This document shows positions 11,701-22,800 of a stretch of DNA of 64,000 nucleotides, in pieces. The notes below the pieces were generated by a model. It saw only the letters and a program-made list of their open reading frames with translations. It was not told where the DNA came from and made no database searches. Numbering within the stretch: the stretch's first letter is position 1; every line of letters starts with the position of its first letter. The stretch is from Zea mays (taxonomy: Eukaryota; Streptophyta; Magnoliopsida; Poales; Poaceae). The position numbers were made by a program, and so were the translations under genes. Location: contig NC_050104.1 in assembly GCF_902167145.1 (NCBI RefSeq), positions 98,901,849-98,965,848 on the forward strand. Direction: 5' to 3'.

Positions 11701-11805
11701 AGAGGAAGAGGGGGAGAGAAACTAGAGTGAGATAGAGAAGAGTAACACCTGAATTTGGATGATAATAAGAATGAAATTTTATACCCCCAAATTTAGGGTG
11801 TTACA
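8769..11805 (-). repeat. Element K: Tekay-like LTR (left end hidden behind B)
   Basis: There is no gene. On the minus strand it starts TGTAACACCCTAAATTTGGG at 11805, the same kind of start as the LTRs of E (TGTAACGCCC) and J (TGTAACATCC). It carries the same internal block around CTCTGCAGAGGT...CACAAGCCGTGATTCC (about 8860-8920) as E's LTR. It shows an AT-rich part (about 9340-10240) and a GC-rich part (about 10250-11460) with a run of 19 G at 11441-11459. B is inserted about two thirds of a kilobase from its far end. Whether K is a solo LTR or the 5' LTR of a full element cannot be told here. Open frames in the GC-rich part are composition artefacts. Confidence 0.8.
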
Positions 11806-13905
11806 TTCCTGTTGCTGAGGCTGCCTAGGCTCGCCAGGCTCTCCTCGAGACGGGGAGGTGGTAGTGGCTGGAACGGTCGGCCATGCCCAACAGACTGTTT
11901 GAAGTCTTTGCAGTTCCACAGGGTGTGGCGCATGTCCTTGTGATATGGACACTGGGAGTCGAGGATTTCGTCTAGTGTCCGCACTCCTACGCGGGGTGCA
12001 CCGTGAGCTCGAGTGGCAGGTGGCCCAGCGGTGTGCACCTCCTCGCGGGGCCTCTTTTCCCAGCGTTTATCTGGTTGCTAGTTCATGTCTCGCCGCGGCG
12101 CGGGCGATGCGGATTTTGCGCCTCTAATAAGGTCCTGGGCCCGCTCATCCGCGGTGACGTAGATGTCCGCCTCCCTAAACAATTGTTCGGAGGTGGCCGG
12201 TGCCTTTTGAAGTATGGTCCGGATGAAGGGCGGGTCGTTGGATCCCTGATAGAAGTCTTCTATCACAGCCGCTTCTACGACTTCGGGAATACGATTCCTC
12301 ATTGTTTGAAATCTTTTGAGGAACGACCGGAGAGTCTCATCATTCTGGCGCGTAATGGATTTGAGGTCTCATGGCTGCGCCGGTTTGTCAGAGAAAGAAT
12401 GGAAGTTTGCGATGAACCGGCGACTGAAGTCACTCTAGTCGTCGATGCAGTGCCGAGGTAGGTGTCAGAGCCATTGTAGCGCGTCCTGTCCCAGAACAAT
12501 GGGCAGGTACGCTGTCATGACGTCCTCCGTTGCCCCAACAGCCCGACAGCGGTTGTGTAGACGACCAACCAGCCTCCCGGGTTCTGCTTAGGCTTATATT
12601 TGTCGATGTTGGAGACCTTGAAGTTAGGAGGCCATTGGATAGCTCGGAGGCGAGGAGTAAGCGCAGAAACTCCACATGTATCCTCCTGCCGATGTTCACA
12701 CCATCAGTCCCGGGGAGGGGAGTCGGTATTAGGTCGTCTCGACCGTCCCTAGAATGGACTATTGGTCGAAGCTGTCGCCAACTTGATTCGTGTTGCACAA
12801 CTTCGCGCCGGAACACCATGATATCGGTCGTACTCCTCCCGGCGCCTTATCTCATTTTCATGCCGTCAGTCACGCAAAGCACTGATGGTGCTTCGTGCGT
12901 CTCGTCGACTGTTGATGGCATGACACAGGTCGTTTGCTAGATGACCGAGGGGTAGAAGATGATTGGCCGCCTATGTAAGCAGCTGCCGGTAGCCCTCCGC
13001 ATCTGGGGTTCACGGAAGGCCGTCGACTATCTGTGCCAGCACTCCTCCAACTTCACTCGGTGTGTTCAACGCCCAGGCGAAGTCGGGGTACAGGTTTCGA
13101 GCGAGAAGAGGGTTCTCTCGTCGAAGTCTAGCATCTTGTTCTGCTAGTTCTCGCTCTCGCTCCTGAGCCTGTCGGTGATCGCGACAGCGAGAGTTGCGTC
13201 TTTCTCAGTGTACTCGTTCATCGGGAGTTTCTTCCACTTTTGAAGCTTCGTCCTAGGATACGGGTTGCGCCGGGTCCCGCTCCTCGACTTCATGATGCCT
13301 CTACACATTCCGGCATCTGTTTCTCCGTCATCGGGAATCACGCTGGGGAGGTTCCTCCCCTGCATGGTGGGTTCATCGTCGGATATGGGCGATGAATCCA
13401 ATCTACCCTGAATGAAGAGGACGTCAGGGTAGAAATGAGCAGGTATGGCGATGTTCTTCTTCCCATCCTCCTTTGAAGGCGGAGGTGCCAGGAAGATTGC
13501 TCGCTGTGTCTTCCTTCCTCGGCATGGGACATTCACTTCCTTTTTTCCGAGTGATCTGCATCCACTCCTTAGTGGGTGAGGTGGACAACATAGTTCTTTG
13601 GGTCAGAGAGCCCCAACTGACTGGCCCTCCACCCTCCGAGGGATCTTGAGCCCTGGCTTGCGAGGGGCCACCTTCCCCTGAGCTATGAGCAGGGGCATGG
13701 CTTGCGGGCTTACTTCAACTTTTCTCAGGATTTCCGAGGTGGGTCTCTTCTCGAGCGTATCTGCAACGCGGTGCAGAGTTCCCTCTTTGTCTGCTATGCA
13801 TGAGATGGTTCCAGAGCAGAACAAAGCTCCTAGGTTGAGGGCGATCTTGTTCTTGAAGACGATGGCCATGGAGTTAGCTTTGACCAACGACACACCCCCT
13901 ACCTG
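11806..13905 (-). pseudogene. gag of element L (fragmented)
   Basis: These are remains of a gypsy gag read from 13905 leftwards across several frames. Recognisable parts are a leader peptide after the primer site (NSMAIVFKNKIALNLG), a capsid segment in two frames around 12300-12650 (LRAIQWPPNFKVSN), then RNRIPEVVEAAVIEDFYQGS and IYVTADERAQDLIRG near 12300-12100. A zinc-binding motif CPYHKDMRHTLWNC (CX2HX4HX4C) lies at about 11950-11910. The motif is a variant of the nucleocapsid knuckle, also seen in G as CPYH...HTLEEC. Frameshifts and stops separate the parts. K cuts it before pol. Plus-strand open frames in the same place (for example 12003-12461) are shadows. Confidence 0.75.
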
Positions 13906-13915
13906 GCGCGCCACC

Positions 13916-14544
13916 TATCGGTATCTAGTGTCCGACCGCACACCCGGGGGTACCCTCGTGGTGCTTTTGGGTAGGATGGTGTCGTAGATCGTAACTCAAT
14001 GGTTCATGTCGTGGGCACGATGAAGAGAGAGTCGGGCGATTTTCTGCAGGTTCAGACCGCTTTGAGGGGCGTAATACCCTACTTCCTGGGGTGGCTTTGT
14101 ATGTATGGTATGTTTACAAGTGATGTCTCCTGAATGGAGAGGTGCTAATGGGATGAAAATGATGGGGTTCCCCCTAGTCCTTATATACACGACTGTAGGG
14201 CACTCCCTACGAACGTGCTGATCAAACTCTTCCACCTTATCTCCTAGCTAATAGCGAACATACTTTGCTTATCCCGAGGAAAAACCGGTGGCTCTGTTTC
14301 GAGCTATCCCCGACGTTTGAGGACATCGGGCGCAGGAAAAACGAACAGCTTCCACGGGATCACGCCTAATCCCGCGAACGATAAGAATATGAGCCCATCG
14401 CCTTCTTGGGTTGGCCCATTTCAACTGTAGTCTTTGCCCGGCCCACGATGCGGCGACCTTGCGGGGTGTCTGGCTTGTGGCCCCAAGCAGGGTTTTTGCC
14501 TTCTAGTGGACCCAGGGGATATCCGTTCCCCACACAATCCAACA
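13916..14544 (-). repeat. 5' LTR of element L (about 629 bp)
   Basis: It starts TGTTGGATTGTGTGGGG at 14544 on minus and ends at about 13916 (ACCGATA), just before TGGCGCGCCAGG. The expected final CA seems to have become TA, judged from G's LTR end CCGACA. The adjoining host base run is ACTTT, the probable duplication, with its partner hidden beyond the left side of the window. Confidence 0.75.
14179..14187 (-). promoter_or_regulatory. TATA box of element L LTR
   Basis: The minus strand reads TATATAAGG in the 3' half of the LTR, a good match to a plant TATA box in the expected place. Confidence 0.6.
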
Positions 14545-14803
14545 ACTTTTCCTGTTTCTTCCTTCTTTTCCTTTTGCTCCTTTTGGACTTGACTTAACTG
14601 AGTCTCTGGCACTTAGACAAACACAATTAGCACACAAAACAATTGACTAAGTGTCTAGAGCATACCTCTTTGCTTGATCCATATAGATTTTCATTATATC
14701 CTCTTTGGAGCTCAATTTGCTTCATACACTTTTAAACATAATGTGTTGTGCATCTAATCACCAAAACAATATAGAAATAGCCCAAGGGCACATTTCCCTT
14801 TCA
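14545..14803 (-). repeat. 3' LTR of element M, first 259 bp
   Basis: On minus it begins TGAAAGGGAAATGTGCCC at 14803, the same start as A's LTR, then diverges. It is cut at 14545 by L. Confidence 0.85.
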
Positions 14804-15221
14804 ATCTCCCCCTTTTTGGTGATTTATGCCAACACATCAAAAAGCAACTCATTTGAACTAACATATCCAAAAGAGCTAAGAAGAGCAAATTGATGTTAAA
14901 TTGAAGAAAAATAAGATCATTATAGGATTTGACATACTTGGATCACTTTTGCCACCACTTGGTTTATTTACGCAAAACAAATTCATTTTCCTTTCTCTAT
15001 GTCAAAAACACTTGTTTTGGCAAATCAAAACATCTTTCAAGACTAGTTTGATCAAATACCAAAGATTCCCGCTTTTTCCATAATCAAATTTCTCCCCCAT
15101 AAGAGAGCATTTTTTGCAGTAAAGTATTTCTTACACTAAAAACTTTTGAAAAATTCACAAGTGGTAGCTGATCGAGTTGCTTTGGCCTTAATTTATCCCC
15201 CTTGGCATTAAGCACCAAAAC
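14804..15221 (-). other. Polypurine tract and 3' untranslated region of M (part 1)
   Basis: The minus strand has AAAAAGGGGGAGAT directly before the LTR (14804-14818), the plus-strand primer, and further purine runs near 15092 and 15198. There is no gene. The last five bases, 15217-15221 (AAAAC), are the target duplication of C. Confidence 0.8.
15217..15221. repeat. Target site duplication of element C (AAAAC)
   Basis: AAAAC sits directly left of the left LTR and again directly right of the right LTR at 24194-24198. A 5-bp duplication is standard for LTR retrotransposons and fixes both ends of C. Confidence 0.92.
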
Positions 15222-15552
15222 TGTTGGGGACTTGTTCTCAAATGCTCTGCCTTGGCAAAGATTGATTCCCGAATGATGCGATTGCAATTACTAGAATGCG
15301 TGAACAGTAAAGGAATACTGTTCACTATTTATAGACACAGGACACAGCCTGTGAAGAATTACAATTATGCCCCTCATAAAAGTTTACAACATTGACTTAG
15401 ACCTTTATGGACTGAAAGGTCATTCTATCTTTAAGTCGGTTTGTAATACCGAAGCTTCATGAAGAGGAACCTTCGGCCATCTCATACAAACAGCTTCAGC
15501 CAAAAGCCGCTTCTTCCTACAAGACCTTCGGCGACGAAGCATAGTTCCAACA
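15222..15552 (-). repeat. 3' LTR of element C (331 bp)
   Basis: TGTTGGGGACTTG...GTTCCAACA. It is the same length as the right LTR. Relative to D it joins AAATGCT directly to CTGCCTTGGCAAAG, skipping about 290 bp. Confidence 0.93.
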
Positions 15553-16002
15553 GTAGCCCCTTTCGCGGTGCTAGATCGTTTTTCGTAACGAGCTTGATCC
15601 GTGAAAAAAGTCTCTTAAGCTTCGGGGAGCCGAAGGTCCAAAAAACACCTTCCCTGAGCTCGTTGTCGAGAAACGATTCAGTTTCCCGGCGCGTAGCAGT
15701 CCCACCTTGCAGAGTTACTGTTTGTCTCTGCGGTCCACCACGCAGCGAGTGCAAGCGGGTGTCCGCCTGGTGTAAAAATCCTGGCGCTTCGCCTTCTTAC
15801 CTGCAGTACTATATAAACAGACGAGTAGGTGTGAAGTTACCACAACATTCATTGCTATTTGCACTGTTTTGCTGCCAAAATTTTTAACCATTGCCGAAGC
15901 TTGACTCTCAGAATCGAACGAAGCTCCAACTTGAAGCATGCTTCGTCAGAAGGAAAAACTTCGGAAGAAAAAAGTATTTAATTTCCACAAATTCAGAATT
16001 AA
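15553..16002 (+). promoter_or_regulatory. Upstream region of the passenger gene in C
   Basis: There is no coding sequence. The stretch lies between the 3' LTR and the passenger ATG. The minus strand supplies the polypurine tract at its left edge. The plus strand holds a TATA box at 15810-15817 and a ~190-bp leader. The corresponding region of D (40171-40629) is similar along its whole length, including the GTAGGTGTGAAGTTACCAC block after the TATA box. Confidence 0.7.
15810..15817 (+). promoter_or_regulatory. TATA box of the passenger gene in C
   Basis: TATATAAA stands 186 bp before the ATG at 16003, in a block shared with D. In D the same place reads TATACAAA (40429-40436), one base off. It points away from the LTR promoter, so the passenger gene seems to have its own core promoter. 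Confidence 0.6.
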
Positions 16003-18909
16003 ATGGCCAGAGTGCGTTCTACCGCTAGGGTTGAGCGTGAGGGGGGCGAAGCTGAAGGTTCGGAGACTGTCCCCATCTCCGAAGCGATGCAACGATCCGG
16101 GCTGGTAACTTCGGAAAAGATCCCCAGTGATGATGCAGAACAAGCAGAACAAGCAATTGCCGAAGCAGAAGAAGAAAATATTGAGGAAACTGATCCCGAA
16201 GACGATTATCGTATTGCCATGCCAAGCAAGCCCAGCCACTTGGACTTTGGAAAGTCTACTGTTTCGAAGGCTGATCTCTCCAAGATGGTAAAGTCGGGCT
16301 TTTTCAATGAAAATCAGAAGAAGCTATTACGCTTCGGGGGAGAAGAGACTACCCCAAAGCCGGAGAAGGATGAAATTGTCATTTTCAAGAGCTTTCTAAA
16401 GGCTGGATTAAGATTCCCCCTACATGGGATTATTGCAGAGGTACTGAAGAGGTTTGGTATCTACTTTCATCAGTTGACCCCTAACGCTATCGTTAGGCTT
16501 AGCGTTTATATCTGGGCCCTCCGAAGCCAAGCGGTGGAGCCATTTGCGGACAGCTTTTGTCGAGTTCACGAACTGCACTATCAGACGAAGGCTAGAAAAG
16601 ATGGATTGCATGACAATTTTGGTTGCTATAATTTTGCTTATCGGAAAACCACAAAGTTTCCTGTAATCAGCTACCGAAGCAAATGGGCAGCAGGCTAGAA
16701 GTCGGAGTGGTTCTATGTCAAGGTTGATGACGACAAGGAGAAGCTTGTGCAAACTCCACTTGAACTAATTTTCGGAGAAACCTGACCTCGTTGCAACATG
16801 ACACCAGAAGGTCCAACCCAACAAGCGCTGAATGAATTCAGAATTATTGCAGAGCATATCAGTACAAGAGACCTGGTTCAGGAGTTTTTGGCTTTCAAGG
16901 TTTTTCCTAGTTTAAAAGAATGGGAAATGCCGAAGCTAAAGGAGGAGAAGAAAGAAGGTGAACTTGTGTGTTTACCTTACTATTTCAAGTTTAAGAAATA
17001 CTTTAAAACACCTTGCCAAGAGTGGCTGGATACAATTGAAGTAATGTGCAATGAAATACTTGGAAATTACTCCAAAAAAGAAGATCAATTGATGACTGCG
17101 GCCTTCGGCACCCGTCCGAAGCGAAGACTGAATCGAGTGCTGGACGCCTTGGGTTTTGAATACCCTGACTATGAAAATCTGAATAAAGGTGCCGGGGGCC
17201 AAAAAAGGAAAAGGACAACTGAAGCCTTAAATGAAGATGAAAAAGAACCATCAAAGAAGAAAATTCTGAAGAAGAGGAAAGCGTCTTCTCCGAAGCAAAA
17301 AATATCCGTCGAAGAAGAAACCCCCGCATCACCCTCTGCCACTGACGTGGAGGAGATTTTGAAGGTAATGACTGAATCCCTGCCTGCGAAGCTAAGTCCA
17401 TTGGGGCCTCAACTGACAAAGTTTTTTCAGAAGGAAAAGGAGCCCGAAAAAATGAAGAAAACGACTAAAGCAAAGAGACAAAGAATCATCACTGTGACAG
17501 AGGTCATTGACAAGACACCACCAAGAGCTTCGGCTCAGAGGACACCAGCGACTGAGGAAAGAACAAATATTGAAATCACACCTTCGGAGGTCGCGGCTGC
17601 CGAAGCTGCCTCAATTGAAGATTTGAATCTGGAAAGCACAATCGAACACATCGACAAAATACTGCTAGACATGGCCACAGAAGAAGCTACCACTGCTGCC
17701 AAAGAGGCTATGGCCGCAGTGCCGGGGAAAGAAAAGGAAATTATTGACGAAGCTTCAGAGGACGAGGCCTTCTTGTTTCAAAATTTAGTTGGAGAACAAT
17801 TGTCAAAACCCGAAATGGAAGAGCTTAAAGAGTATGCCAAATCTTGCGGGTATAAACCAGGAGCACTCCTCTTCGGAGGTATTGATGATGAAAAATTAGA
17901 TTGTATCCGAGATCAAACTGGAGCCAAAGTTATCGGTACTCTGTCAAAGAGTATCGGCTTTCCGAAGCTAGAAACGGACATTAGCCGCTACCGACGACAA
18001 CATATCGTTGGAAGTTTATTTTATTCCAATTTCAAGGTAAACTACTTTTCCCTTAACTTTTATTGTTTTTAATAATGAAAACACGTCTAACGAAGGTTGT
18101 TTTCGTGCAGAGTATGCTGTTGAGCAAAGCTTTGAAAATGCAACAAGATTTTGAAGACAAGAAACACGAAGTCATAATTGAAAATTTAGAAAGCAAAATA
18201 AAGGAGCACTCAGCTGCTATTGAGAAGAAGAACTTCGAACTCCAAGCAACTGAAGGTTTATTGGCGGAAGCCGAAGCTAAAATAATAGAACTGAACACAA
18301 AGCTTCTCTGCCAATCTGAGCAGTTTGAACAAGAAAAGCAAGAACTTAATGCAAAACTTGAAGCCGAAGCTCAACAAAATTCAGATTTGAAAAAACTATT
18401 GGCGGGCCTTCAAGAAAAATGTTTGGAATTTAGCAACAAATGTATTCAACGACTAAGAAAAATTTTCCACTCAGTTGGAGCCAGCAGTGATAAATTCACC
18501 CCATCAGCTGAAGATTTACCAAAGACCTTCGAACATATTGAGGGTGAAATTGATGAGCTTGACGAAGTTATTGCCGGGCACGGTGACTTCTGTGCTTGGG
18601 TAGCTTCTCGGGGCACTGCTGCAGCTTTCCTAAAAGCTGGCTGCGATCATGGAAAGATTGTCAATAGGCCCAATTTCACTTTATCACCATCAATCCTAGA
18701 TGACATTCCTGATCTCGCCCGAAGTATTTCCAATAGATTTGTAAAGATGATATGGACAAAAGGCGGGCGAGAAAAAGCTGGAGACGAAGCTCGGAGTCAT
18801 CTTGAACCAGTAAGAAGTCATACCTTGTACTTGCCTCTTCCTTCAAGCTCGATTTTTACTTACAACAACTTAATTCATGTAGGATGACGAAGCCGAAGCC
18901 GATGGTTAA
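16003..18909 (+). pseudogene. Antisense passenger gene of element C (3 exons, two stops)
   Basis: Three exons are visible: 16003-18036, 18111-18809 and 18883-18909 (stop TAA 18907), with GT-AG introns of 74 and 73 bp. Both junctions fall between codons and match D. The start ATG (MARVRSTARVEREGG) is shared with D. Residues about 120-180 form the block FKSFLKAGLRFPL...HQLTPNAIVRL...WALRS, resembling Pfam PF04195 'putative gypsy type transposon' (from memory). A charged, Lys-rich middle follows, then a Glu/Ala-rich stretch. Exon 2 is a long coiled coil with a conserved segment RGTAAAFLKAGCDHGKIVN. Two in-frame stops break exon 1: TAG at 16696-16698, where D has Trp, and TGA at 16783-16785, where D has Arg. 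The molecular role is unknown. Similar extra frames are reported for maize Grande-type elements (from memory). Confidence 0.8.
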
Positions 18910-19862
18910 GAATGACGCCGAAGCTGAAGTCCCTTGAAGATTAAATAGGAGTGGACTGTAGACAGACTCAAGAAACTTTTGAGATAACTTTTGTAAATGT
19001 AACTAAACTTGACTTTAATGAATTTTGTTCATACCTTGTAATATGCTCTTATCCTTCCATTAATGTATGAGAGGTGCTTTGATGTGGACGAAATTATCTT
19101 TTTGAGCCGAAGGCGAAAAAAACACCTTCCCTTCTTTTCGTACACAGCGAAGCATAGAAAACAACATTTCCCTTTCTTCCGAAGCTCTCCTTTTTGTACA
19201 CGAAGAAGCTCTTCTCTCTTTTTTTTCTTTTTGCCGAAGCAACCACTTATGCCATGATGATGATTATCCTACATATGCCTGGATGAATGTTTATGAATGC
19301 AAATGCTATGATGTAATGTGATGTGCAAATGAATGTCCAAACACATATCCGAAGCCATACTCACAGCCATTATTTCCTTAGAAACAATCACACATCAGCT
19401 CTGCATTCCCTTAGGAACGACTTTGGAGCTTCTTCGCCTTTTACTTTTGGCGAAATCAGCGTTGACTTTTCGCTGTAAGCTCTGCATTCCCTTAGGAACG
19501 ACTTTGGAGCTTCTTCGCCTTTTACTTTCGGCGGAATCAGCGTTGACTTTTCGCTGTAAGCTCTGCATTCCCTTAGGAACGACTTTGGAGCTTCTTCGCC
19601 TTTTACTTTCGGCGGAATCAACGTTGACTTTTCGCTGTAAGCTCTGCATTCCCTTAGGAACGACTTTGGAGCTTCTTCGCCTTTTACTTTTCGGCACTCA
19701 ATGATGCGTTCTCAGCTTTTACATTTACATTCCTTGGGGGATTTTGCTCTTATAGAACTAAAAAAGGAAATTACATATGATGGCCCCATTAAAAACCTTT
19801 CTCCCCCTTCAGAAAGGAAAAGGGTGCCATGAAAAAGAAAAAACATAAAAAATTACATTAAG
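18910..19862. other. Untranslated region between passenger gene and pol in C
   Basis: No gene is seen. The two genes converge here. The passenger's 3' side is AT-rich with TGTAAATGTAAC-type and TTAATGAAT words near 18990-19025, plausible plant 3'-end signals. The middle holds the 81-bp repeats. The right edge has the AAAAACC and CTTTCTCCCCC block shared with D (44479-44500). Confidence 0.6.
19398..19697. repeat. 81-bp tandem repeat, nearly four copies
   Basis: Copies start at 19398, 19479, 19560 and 19641 with GCTCTGCATTCCCTTAGG and contain CTTCGCCTTTTACTTTCGGC and GTTGACTTTTCGCTG. The units are nearly identical. Because 81 is a multiple of three, repeated-peptide open frames appear on both strands; I do not regard them as genes. 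D has a related array with a 64-bp period. Confidence 0.92.
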
Positions 19863-22800
19863 TTACACATAATATCGCCGAAGCTCATCCGCATTCCAAG
19901 ATCTAGGAATGTCGTTGCCGTCCATATCCTTCAATCTGTATGAACCGGGTCTTGACGAAGATGCTACTAAGAAAGGTCCCTCCCATTTCAACTGCAACTT
20001 GCCCACTGTATCTGGGTTAGCCACTCGCCGAAGCACCAAATGTCCAGGCTCAATATTCTTTAGCCGAACTTTTCTATCACGCCATTTGATTGTTTCAGCT
20101 TGATACTTATTGATGTTCTCCACAGCTTGAAGCCTGATCCCTTCTATAGCATCTTTTTCCACAGAATAAGCAGCTTCAGAATCTGACTCTGCCGAAGCTA
20201 CTACTCTTATTGATCCAGTTTTGGCTTCCTCCGGAGTTATTGCTTCGTCACCAAATAATAGTTTGAATGGAGTAAAGCCTGTTGACCTTGATATTGTTGT
20301 GTTGTGGCTCCATACCACTTTGATTAATTGATCTGGCCACTTTCCCCTAGGTTGATTGAAGATTAACTTCATTATTCCTGTCATTATAATGCCATTGGCT
20401 CTTTCAACGAGTCCATTTGACTCCGGATGCCTGACTGATGCAAAATGGATCTTCGTACCAATTTGATCACAGAAATCTCTGAAAGCTTCGGAGTCGAACT
20501 GTGTTCCATTATCTACAGTGATGGCCTTTGGTACCCCGAAACGACAAACAATATTCTGCCAGAAAAACTTTTGGACGGTAGCCGAAGTTATTGTGGCTAA
20601 AGGCTTTGCCTCAATCCATTTAGAAAAATATTCCACAGCCACTACAACATATCTTAAGTTCCCTTGGGCCGGTGGTAATGGACCTAACAAGTCAAGGCCC
20701 CACCTTTGCAATGGCCAGATGGGTTGTATGAGCTGTGTTAAGGACGAAGGTTGTTTTTGATCTCTTGCACATTTCTGACAACCTTCGCACTTTTGAACTA
20801 ATTCCGCTGCATCCGAAGCTGCCTTCGGCCAATAAAACCCTTGGCGGAAAACTTTTCCAAGTAACGGCCTAGATCCAATGTGAGATCCACACAGGCCTGC
20901 ATGTATTTCTTTCATCAACTCTATGCCTTCGGTTCTAGATAAACACTTGAGTAGCGGAGCACAAACTCCATGCTTGTACAACTCCCCTTCTATCATGACA
21001 TATGGACGAGCTCTTGCCTCTATCCTCCTGTTATAAGTTTCGTCATCTGAAAGGAATTTACCCTGAAGGTAAGAGATGATCTCAGTTCTCCAATCTTCGC
21101 TATAAACAGGAGATATATTGAGGACTGCTCTTTCAAGGAGTTCCACTGAAGGTGCCTTTATTGTTTCGAAGAACACATCCGAAGGTAAGGGCAGCCCCTG
21201 TGCTGCTGACTTAGCTAGCAAATCAGCATGCTCATTTTGTCCTCGAGGGATATTTTTGACAGAAAATCCTTCGAAGGAAGCTTCGACTCTTCGAACCATG
21301 TCTAGATTTTTTCAAGCTTCGGATCTTTAGCCTTGCAACTCTTGTCGATATGACCCGAAACAACCTGGGAATCAGTTTTAAGAATGGCCCTTCTGATTCC
21401 CATTGCTTTTAGCTTCCGAAGACCCAAAAGCAGGGCTTCGTACTCAGTAATATTGTTTGTACAACTGAAATCGAGTCTTGCCGCATAACAAGTTTTAACT
21501 TTGGATGGCGAGACCAACACATCAGCTGCTCCTGCCCCGAAGGTTCCCCAAGACCCATCGCAAAACACTGTCCATACTTCGACATCTTTATTTGTTTCTT
21601 CATCCTGAGCCTCTGGCGTCCAATCGGCGATAAAATCTGCCAATGCTTGGGACTGGATCGAAGATCTATGCACATAATCGATGCAAAATTCATTGAGCTC
21701 TGCAGCCCATTTTCCAATAATCCGCCCAGTAGCTTCTCTATTTCTCATAATATCCTTCAACAACTGCGAAGAAGGAACAATAATATTGTATGCTTGAAAG
21801 TAATGCCGAAGCTTCCTGGATGCCATCGAAACAGCATATAACACCTTCTCTAATTCTGTATAGTTTTTCTTTGATATACTAAGAACTTCAGATACAAAAT
21901 ACACTGGGACCTGCTTCTTGACTTGGCCATCAAGCTTCTCCTGGACAAGTGCTGCACTTACCGCTGAGTGCGAAGCTGCCACATATAATAACAACGGAGC
22001 CCCTAGCACTGGTGGAGTTAATGTTGTTAAATCTATCAAATATTGCTTCAGGTCCTCGAATGCTTTTTGTTGGCTTAGTCCCCATTGAAAGACTTCGGCT
22101 GATTTCAGTACTTCGAAGAATGGTAAATTTCTTTCTGCTGATCTGGATATAAATCTATTAAGAGATGCCAGCCTCCCTGTCAATCTTTGGGCACCCTTTT
22201 TTGTAGTTGGTGGCTCCATTCGAAGTATAGCTTCAATTTTACTTGGATTAGCTTCAATTCCCTTTGTTGAAACCAAGCATCCAAGAAATTTCCCCTTCTT
22301 GACTCCGAAAACACATTTTTCTGGATTCAACTTTAGGCCAGCTTGCCTAAAACTGGCGAAGGTCTCTTGCAAATCAGCAATGTGATTTTCCTGCTTCGTG
22401 CTTTTTACAATGATATCATCAACATAAGTTAGCACATTTCTACCTATCTGAGATTGGAGAACCTTCGCAGTCATTCTACTGAAACTTCCTCCAGCATTCT
22501 TGAGCCCCTCAGGCATCCGAAGGTAACAATATGTTCCACTAGGGGTTATGAAACTGGTCTTTGGCTCATCCTCCTTCTTCATCCAAATTTGATGATAGCC
22601 TGAATAACAATCGAGAAGACTCATAAGCTCTGACGAAGCTGCTGCATCAACTAAGGAGTCTATCCTTGGCAATGGGAATTCGTCCTTCGGACAAGCCTTG
22701 TTGAGATCTGTAAAATCGATACATATTCGCCATTTGCCATTGGCCTTTTTTACCATAACAGTGTTAGCTAGCCATTCTGGGTACTTTACTTCTCTGATAA

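Larger units (their letters stand above)
11806..14544 (-). mobile_element. Element L: 5' end of a Tat-type Ty3/gypsy element
   Basis: On the minus strand this is a 5' LTR (13916-14544), a primer-binding site beginning at 13915 (TGGCGCGCCAGGTAGGGG) and a decayed gag that is cut at 11806 by K. The primer site and first codons resemble those of G (59555 onward), placing it in the same broad lineage, but the LTR is different (629 bp, starting TGTTGGATTGTGTGGGG). It lies inside the LTR of the Sirevirus M. Confidence 0.8.

Noticed and set aside
12003..12461. 152-codon plus-strand frame
   Set aside because: It is the shadow of the decayed gag of L, whose capsid and zinc motifs are on the minus strand.
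19388..19704. Open frames on both strands with repeated peptides (about 100-120 codons)
   Set aside because: They come from the 81-bp tandem repeat, whose period is a multiple of three. No start context, no counterpart in D or B.
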